Made by a program: the position numbers and the translations under genes | In this document: piece after piece, positions 13,199 through 16,978 of the stretch | Position numbering within the stretch: the first letter of the stretch is position 1 | Layout: every line of letters starts with the position of its first letter | NCBI GenBank assembly: GCA_030040395.1 | Contig: JASHTU010000231.1 | Coordinates: 1 to 16,978, forward strand | DNA length: 16,978 nucleotides | Source of the DNA: Acidobacteriaceae bacterium | Lineage (GTDB): Bacteria > Acidobacteriota > Terriglobia > Terriglobales > Acidobacteriaceae | Direction: 5' to 3' | The notes under the pieces: model-generated | Seen by the model: the letters and a program-made list of their open reading frames with translations, nothing else | Databases searched by the model: none | What the model was told of the DNA's origin: nothing

Positions 13199-13286
13199 GG
13201 CGCACAGAATTTGCCGATGTCCATCTCAGTGTTTCTGGCGCCTTGGCCCGCGGGAGCTATTACTCGCCGATACCCGCTGGCTCCGC

Positions 13287-13292
13287 TACAAT
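13287..13292 (+). promoter_or_regulatory. -10 hexamer of the DUF374 acyltransferase gene
   Basis: TACAAT ends 7 nt before the ATG at 13300. The ATG lacks a Shine-Dalgarno, so a leaderless transcript is predicted. No convincing -35 is present at 16-18 bp. Confidence 0.45.
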
Positions 13293-13299
13293 CGACCCG

Positions 13300-14016
13300 A
13301 TGAGCGCTGCGGACCAAGCCAGCCATGGACCTGGCGAAACGCATTTCAGCCTTGGGCAACGGCTCGTCCTCGCTTTCGTCCCGCGCCTCGTCTGGGCGCT
13401 CCTGCGCATCATCAGCCTCACCTGGAGCTTTGAAACCATCGCTGAGGAAGGCGCCATCGCGCTGCCCTTTGGCGCGGGCGCCGGTTCCGAAATTTATTGC
13501 TTCTGGCACCAGTGCGTGCTGCCTTGCACCGTCTACTTTCGCCGCACCCATGCCACCATCCTTATCAGCCGCAGCTTCGACGGCGAACTGGTGACGCGCG
13601 TCTTGCGCCTCTTCGGCTTTCGCGCCGTGCGCGGCTCCAGTTCGCGGAGCGCGCATGAAGGGTTGCTGGGATTAAAGCAGGTGCTTGAAGACGGCGGTCC
13701 GGCCATCTTCACCGCCGACGGCCCACGCGGGCCCATCTATCGCACCAAGATGGGCCCCATCAAGCTGGCTGAACTTACCGGCGCGCCCATCGGCGCCTTT
13801 CATTTGGAGCCCGAGCGCGCGTGGACGGCGCGCTCCTGGGACCGCTTTCTGATTCCCAAGCCGTTCACGCGCATTGTGGTGAGTTGGGCGCGGCGCACTT
13901 CGGTTCCGGTCGATTTCGCGCCGGAGCAATTTGAGCTCAAGCGCGAGGAACTCAATGCCGCCATCGAGCGCGCCCGGCTGCACGCTCTTGCTTATTTCGG
14001 GAAGGCGGGCGCATGA
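13300..14016 (+). CDS. DUF374 lysophospholipid acyltransferase family protein
   Basis: A 238-residue membrane-associated acyltransferase of the DUF374 group, relatives of lipid A and phospholipid acyltransferases. Family features: hydrophobic segment 21-42, CFWHQC (67-72) with the presumed active-site His70, SRSFDGELV (90-98), [12 protein letters not shown] (111-122), [10 protein letters not shown] (138-147) and [11 protein letters not shown] (179-189). The acyl donor and acceptor are not known. I chose the ATG at 13300 because it fits the family N-terminus and lies just after a -10 hexamer; an in-frame ATG at 13243 has no supporting signals. It starts 101 bp after nusB, and its stop overlaps the queA start (ATGA), indicating one transcript with queA. 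Confidence 0.88.
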   Translation: MSAADQASHGPGETHFSLGQRLVLAFVPRLVWALLRIISLTWSFETIAEEGAIALPFGAGAGSEIYCFWHQCVLPCTVYFRRTHATILISRSFDGELVTRVLRLFGFRAVRGSSSRSAHEGLLGLKQVLEDGGPAIFTADGPRGPIYRTKMGPIKLAELTGAPIGAFHLEPERAWTARSWDRFLIPKPFTRIVVSWARRTSVPVDFAPEQFELKREELNAAIERARLHALAYFGKAGA

Positions 14017-15122
14017 GCGGAGCCGTCGAAGAAGGCCGGAGTATGACGGGTCTGCGCGTCGCAGACTTCGATTACAGCTTGCCCGAGGAGTTAATTGCGC
14101 AGCAGCCTCCGCCGGAGCGTGGCGAAAGTCGCATGTTGCTGATGGATCGCGCCACGGGCACGGTGCGCGACAGCCGGTTTGGGGAATTTCCGTCGCTGCT
14201 CAACGCTGGAGACTTGCTCGTCCTCAACGATAGCCGAGTGATTCCCGCGCGCCTTTACGCCCGCCGCACGCTCCGCCGCGAGCGCGAGAAACCCATGGGA
14301 CGCATTGAGGTGATGCTGACCGAGCCGGCCGCTGAAGCGAACCAATGGCGCGCACTGGTGCGTCCGGGACGAAAGATCGCGAATGGCGAGCGGCTGGTGT
14401 TTCCCGCGCCGGCAGGCGAAGTCGTGCTCACGGCCGAGGTGCTCGAACGCGGCCCATTCGGCGAGCGCCTGCTCGAATTCGCGCCGGTGGAGGATTTCTT
14501 CGCGATCCTCGATCGCATCGGCCACGTCCCGTTGCCGCCCTACATTCATCGGGCGGATGCAGCCGCGGACCGCGAGCGCTACCAGACGGTCTACGCGCGC
14601 GAACGGGGTTCGGTGGCCGCGCCTACAGCCGGCCTGCATTTCACGCCGCAAACCCTCGAAGCGATCGGCGCCCGAGAAGTGGAGATAGCGCACGTCACCC
14701 TTCACGTGGGCCTGGGCACCTTCGCGCCCATTCGCGCGGAGCGCGTGGACGAGGTGCGCCTTCACCGCGAGCGCTACACGCTAAGCGCGCCCGCCGCCGA
14801 TGCGCTGAACCGCGCCGCGCGCGAAGGTCGGCGCATCGTAGCCGTGGGCACCACCGTAGTCCGTACACTTGAATCCATTGCGCGGCGCATGGAGCCGGGA
14901 CAGCTCAATCCGCACGCCGGCGCGACGGAGATCTTCATCTCTCCGGGCTTCGAGTTCCGCCTGGTGCGCGCGCTGCTCACCAACTTCCATCTCCCGCAAT
15001 CGAGCCTGCTGATGCTGGTGAGCGCCCTTACCGGGCGCGATCAGATGCTGGCCGCCTATCGCCACGCAGTCGAGGCGCGCTACCGGTTCTTCAGCTACGG
15101 GGACTGCATGTTCATCGCGTAA
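14013..15122 (+). CDS. queA: S-adenosylmethionine:tRNA ribosyltransferase-isomerase QueA
   Basis: QueA transfers and isomerises the ribosyl group of S-adenosylmethionine onto 7-aminomethyl-7-deazaguanine in tRNA, making epoxyqueuosine at the wobble position of Tyr, His, Asn and Asp tRNAs. The 369-residue product carries [15 protein letters not shown] near the N-terminus, [57 protein letters not shown] and the terminal [12 protein letters not shown]. The ATG at 14013 overlaps the previous stop as ATGA and has AAGG seven nt upstream. A second ATG at 14043 would give a start closer to the usual QueA N-terminus and cannot be excluded. A cysteine replaces the more usual Ala in the final YGDxM motif. 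Confidence 0.95.
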   Translation: MSGAVEEGRSMTGLRVADFDYSLPEELIAQQPPPERGESRMLLMDRATGTVRDSRFGEFPSLLNAGDLLVLNDSRVIPARLYARRTLRREREKPMGRIEVMLTEPAAEANQWRALVRPGRKIANGERLVFPAPAGEVVLTAEVLERGPFGERLLEFAPVEDFFAILDRIGHVPLPPYIHRADAAADRERYQTVYARERGSVAAPTAGLHFTPQTLEAIGAREVEIAHVTLHVGLGTFAPIRAERVDEVRLHRERYTLSAPAADALNRAAREGRRIVAVGTTVVRTLESIARRMEPGQLNPHAGATEIFISPGFEFRLVRALLTNFHLPQSSLLMLVSALTGRDQMLAAYRHAVEARYRFFSYGDCMFIA

Positions 15123-15167
15123 CTACAATCAGCTGGCGCCAATCGCCGATCACCAACCACCGCTGAC

Positions 15168-15176
15168 TGTTACACT
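15168..15176 (+). promoter_or_regulatory. Extended -10 promoter of polA
   Basis: TGTTACACT is an exact TGnTAnnnT extended -10, ending 7 nt before the GTG start of polA. No Shine-Dalgarno is present, so the mRNA is probably leaderless. It lies in the 61-bp queA-polA gap. Confidence 0.5.
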
Positions 15177-15183
15177 CTCTACC

Positions 15184-16978
15184 GTGCCTGACCAAGCCAA
15201 GCCGCCCGTTTTTCTGCTCGACGCCATGTCGTTTATCTTTCGCGCCTATCACGCCATGCAGCGGTCGCGGCCCATGTCGACGCGCAACGGATTGCCCACC
15301 GCGGCTACCTACGTCTTCGTCAATATGGTCAAAAAACTGCGCCAGGACTTTGCTCCCAAATACTTCGCGGCTGTCTTCGATGTGAGTGGCGCGGTGTTTC
15401 GCGACGACCGCGCCAAGGCCATCGAGTCGCTGAAGAAATGGAACTCCAAAACCAAGTGCTTTGAGGAAGTGGGCTACGAAGGCTATAAAGCCAAGCGCGA
15501 AGCCATGCCTGAGGACCTGCGCCGTCAGGTCCCGTACATACGGCGTTCGCTTGAAGCGCTGCGCATTCCCATCCTCGAGGCCGAGGGCTTTGAGGCCGAC
15601 GACGTCATCGGCACGCTGGCCCGCGAGGCTGCCGAGCGCGGTCACGAAGTCTTCATCGTCTCCGGCGACAAGGACATGATGCAATTGGTCACGGCGCAGG
15701 TGAAGGTTCTTAACCCGCAAAAAGACAACCTGATCCTCGATCCCGCCAAAGTCACCGAAACGCTCGGCGTGCCGCCCGAGAAGGTGATCGACGTGATGGC
15801 GCTGCGCGGCGACACCGTGGACAATATTCCCGGTGCGCCCGGGATCGGCGATAAGGGCAGTGTCGATCTTATCGTCGAATTCGGAAGCGTTGAATCGGTC
15901 CTCGACCGCGCCGACGAAGTGAAGCGCAAGAGTTACCGCGATTCCCTCCAACAAAATCGCGACGCTGTGCTGCTGTCGAAGGAGCTGGTCACCATCGACC
16001 GCCATGTGCCGCTGGATCTTGATTTGACGTCGCTCGAAACTCAGTCGCCCGATCTCGAAGCCTGCCGCGCGTTGTTTACCGAACTCGAGTTCACTTCGCT
16101 GTTGCGCGATCTGGCTCCTGCGGAGGGCGGGCCTTCGGTGGAAATCATCGAAGAGCCGACAGCCGGGCAGCTCGCTGCGTTTGTTCACGCCGCCGGCGCC
16201 GCGGGATTTGCCTTCGCTCTCGACGCCGCCGAGCCCACCGCTCCAGAATCGGACGAGGAAGCGCCGCCCGCGCCTTCTTTGCTCGACGCCGTCGAGGCCG
16301 CCGAACGCAAAACCCGGTCGAGTATGGGCGTGTGCGCAGAGCCGAACCGAGCCATTTGCCTTCCCCTCATGGCGGATTTGCGCGCCCTTTTCGAAGACCC
16401 CAAAATCCCCAAACGCACGCACGACCTGAAGCTCGCATTGCACGTCTTGCACGGTCTCGGCGTCGAGTTGCGCGGCGCGGTAGACGACCTGATGCTGCTC
16501 TCCTACGTGCTGAACCCCACACACGCGACGCAAACACTGGCCGATATTGCCGCCCGCAACGGCCAGACGCCGCCGGGGTCCATCGCGGCCAAATCCGCCG
16601 CCATTCATACGCTGACACCCGCGCTGCGCGCTGAGGTTGAGAAGGCAGCTCTAGAGCCCGTCTACCGCGAAATTGACCTGCCACTGGCCCCGGTGCTTTT
16701 CCACATGGAACGGGCCGGCGTGCGTATCGATACCGGGGTCCTCGACGGACTTTCTAAGCGCTTCGCCGCCGAGATCAACCGCGTGGGCGAGCGTATCTTC
16801 GAGCTGGCCGGGCAGCGCTTCAACATCAACTCGCCCAAGCAGCTTGGCGTGGTGCTCTTCACCCACCTCGGCTTGCAGCCGCCATCTGTTCGCGGCAAAG
16901 GCAAGACCGTTTCCACGGCCCAGGACGTTCTGGAACAGCTTGCCGAGAAGCACGAAGTTCCGCGCCTGGTGCTCGAAT
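15184..16978 (+). CDS. polA: DNA polymerase I, N-terminal 598 codons (cut by window end)
   Basis: Pol I fills gaps and removes RNA primers. The open frame runs from a GTG at 15184 to the window edge without a stop. Residues about 7-300 are the 5'-3' exonuclease (FEN) domain: FLLDAMSFIFRAYHAM, FDV (Asp66), EGFEADDVIG (Asp139, Asp140), SGDKDMMQLV (Asp162, Asp164) and GDTVDNIPGAPGIGDKG (Asp210, Asp213). The next domain, about 318-510, aligns with the 3'-5' proofreading domain but lacks its motifs: LDAAEP stands for the DTE motif, HDLKLALHVL has no Asp of motif II, and there is no YAxEDAD motif. Proofreading is therefore probably absent. LAPVLFHMERAGVRID and FNINSPKQLGVVLF begin the polymerase domain. 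The C-terminal part lies outside the window. Confidence 0.95.
   Translation, partial: MPDQAKPPVFLLDAMSFIFRAYHAMQRSRPMSTRNGLPTAATYVFVNMVKKLRQDFAPKYFAAVFDVSGAVFRDDRAKAIESLKKWNSKTKCFEEVGYEGYKAKREAMPEDLRRQVPYIRRSLEALRIPILEAEGFEADDVIGTLAREAAERGHEVFIVSGDKDMMQLVTAQVKVLNPQKDNLILDPAKVTETLGVPPEKVIDVMALRGDTVDNIPGAPGIGDKGSVDLIVEFGSVESVLDRADEVKRKSYRDSLQQNRDAVLLSKELVTIDRHVPLDLDLTSLETQSPDLEACRALFTELEFTSLLRDLAPAEGGPSVEIIEEPTAGQLAAFVHAAGAAGFAFALDAAEPTAPESDEEAPPAPSLLDAVEAAERKTRSSMGVCAEPNRAICLPLMADLRALFEDPKIPKRTHDLKLALHVLHGLGVELRGAVDDLMLLSYVLNPTHATQTLADIAARNGQTPPGSIAAKSAAIHTLTPALRAEVEKAALEPVYREIDLPLAPVLFHMERAGVRIDTGVLDGLSKRFAAEINRVGERIFELAGQRFNINSPKQLGVVLFTHLGLQPPSVRGKGKTVSTAQDVLEQLAEKHEVPRLVLE

Noticed and set aside
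15112-16608. Minus-strand open frame of 498 codons opposite polA
   Set aside because: It is antisense to a clearly coding polA with FEN motifs, has no family resemblance, and long antisense frames are expected in GC-rich DNA.

Overview
The window is a GC-rich bacterial chromosome segment. It most likely comes from an acidobacterium of the Terriglobia type. This is inferred from the style of the S53 peptidase (Ig-like repeats, then an Arg-rich and CGGGG C-terminus), the ribH-nusB-acyltransferase-queA-polA gene order, and short 7/8-bp repeats between genes. No marker gene proves the taxon.

Layout. (1) 1-548: the end of a small upstream gene, then a TacT-like GNAT acetyltransferase, probably the toxin of a toxin-antitoxin pair. 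(2) 549-793: a gene-free gap with short hairpins. (3) 794-5123, minus strand: a catabolic block read lutA > lutB > lutC > rhaI. The three lut genes overlap by ATGA. RhaI opens L-rhamnose breakdown, which in many bacteria yields L-lactaldehyde and then L-lactate; LutABC oxidises L-lactate to pyruvate, so the block is coherent. Arrays of a degenerate TTCCCTTG/GATCCCT repeat sit upstream of lutA, in the lutB 3' end, inside lutC in frame, and between lutC and rhaI. (4) 5124-5628: divergent intergenic region and a hairpin-rich leader. (5) 5629-9804: a 1391-residue secreted S53 (kumamolisin/sedolisin) peptidase with Ig-like repeats and an unusual C-terminal membrane/lipobox segment, followed by a TTCG-loop terminator. 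(6) 9805-10578: 774 bp without a credible protein gene. It holds a second strong terminator that may end a small RNA, an AT-rich island with a direct repeat, and a G-quadruplex motif. (7) 10579-11139, minus strand: a small lipoprotein. (8) 11258-16978, plus strand: a flavodoxin-fold protein, a VOC-lumazine synthase fusion, NusB, a DUF374 acyltransferase, QueA and the first 598 codons of DNA polymerase I.

The most notable points are: the short repeat that has entered the lutC reading frame and extended LutB; the fusion of a glyoxalase-like domain to RibH with no start codon at the junction; four genes whose -10 hexamer lies 6-7 nt from the start codon (predicted leaderless mRNAs); an internal lipoprotein-signal-like segment at the C-terminus of the peptidase; and an orphan promoter/terminator pair in the long intergenic region.
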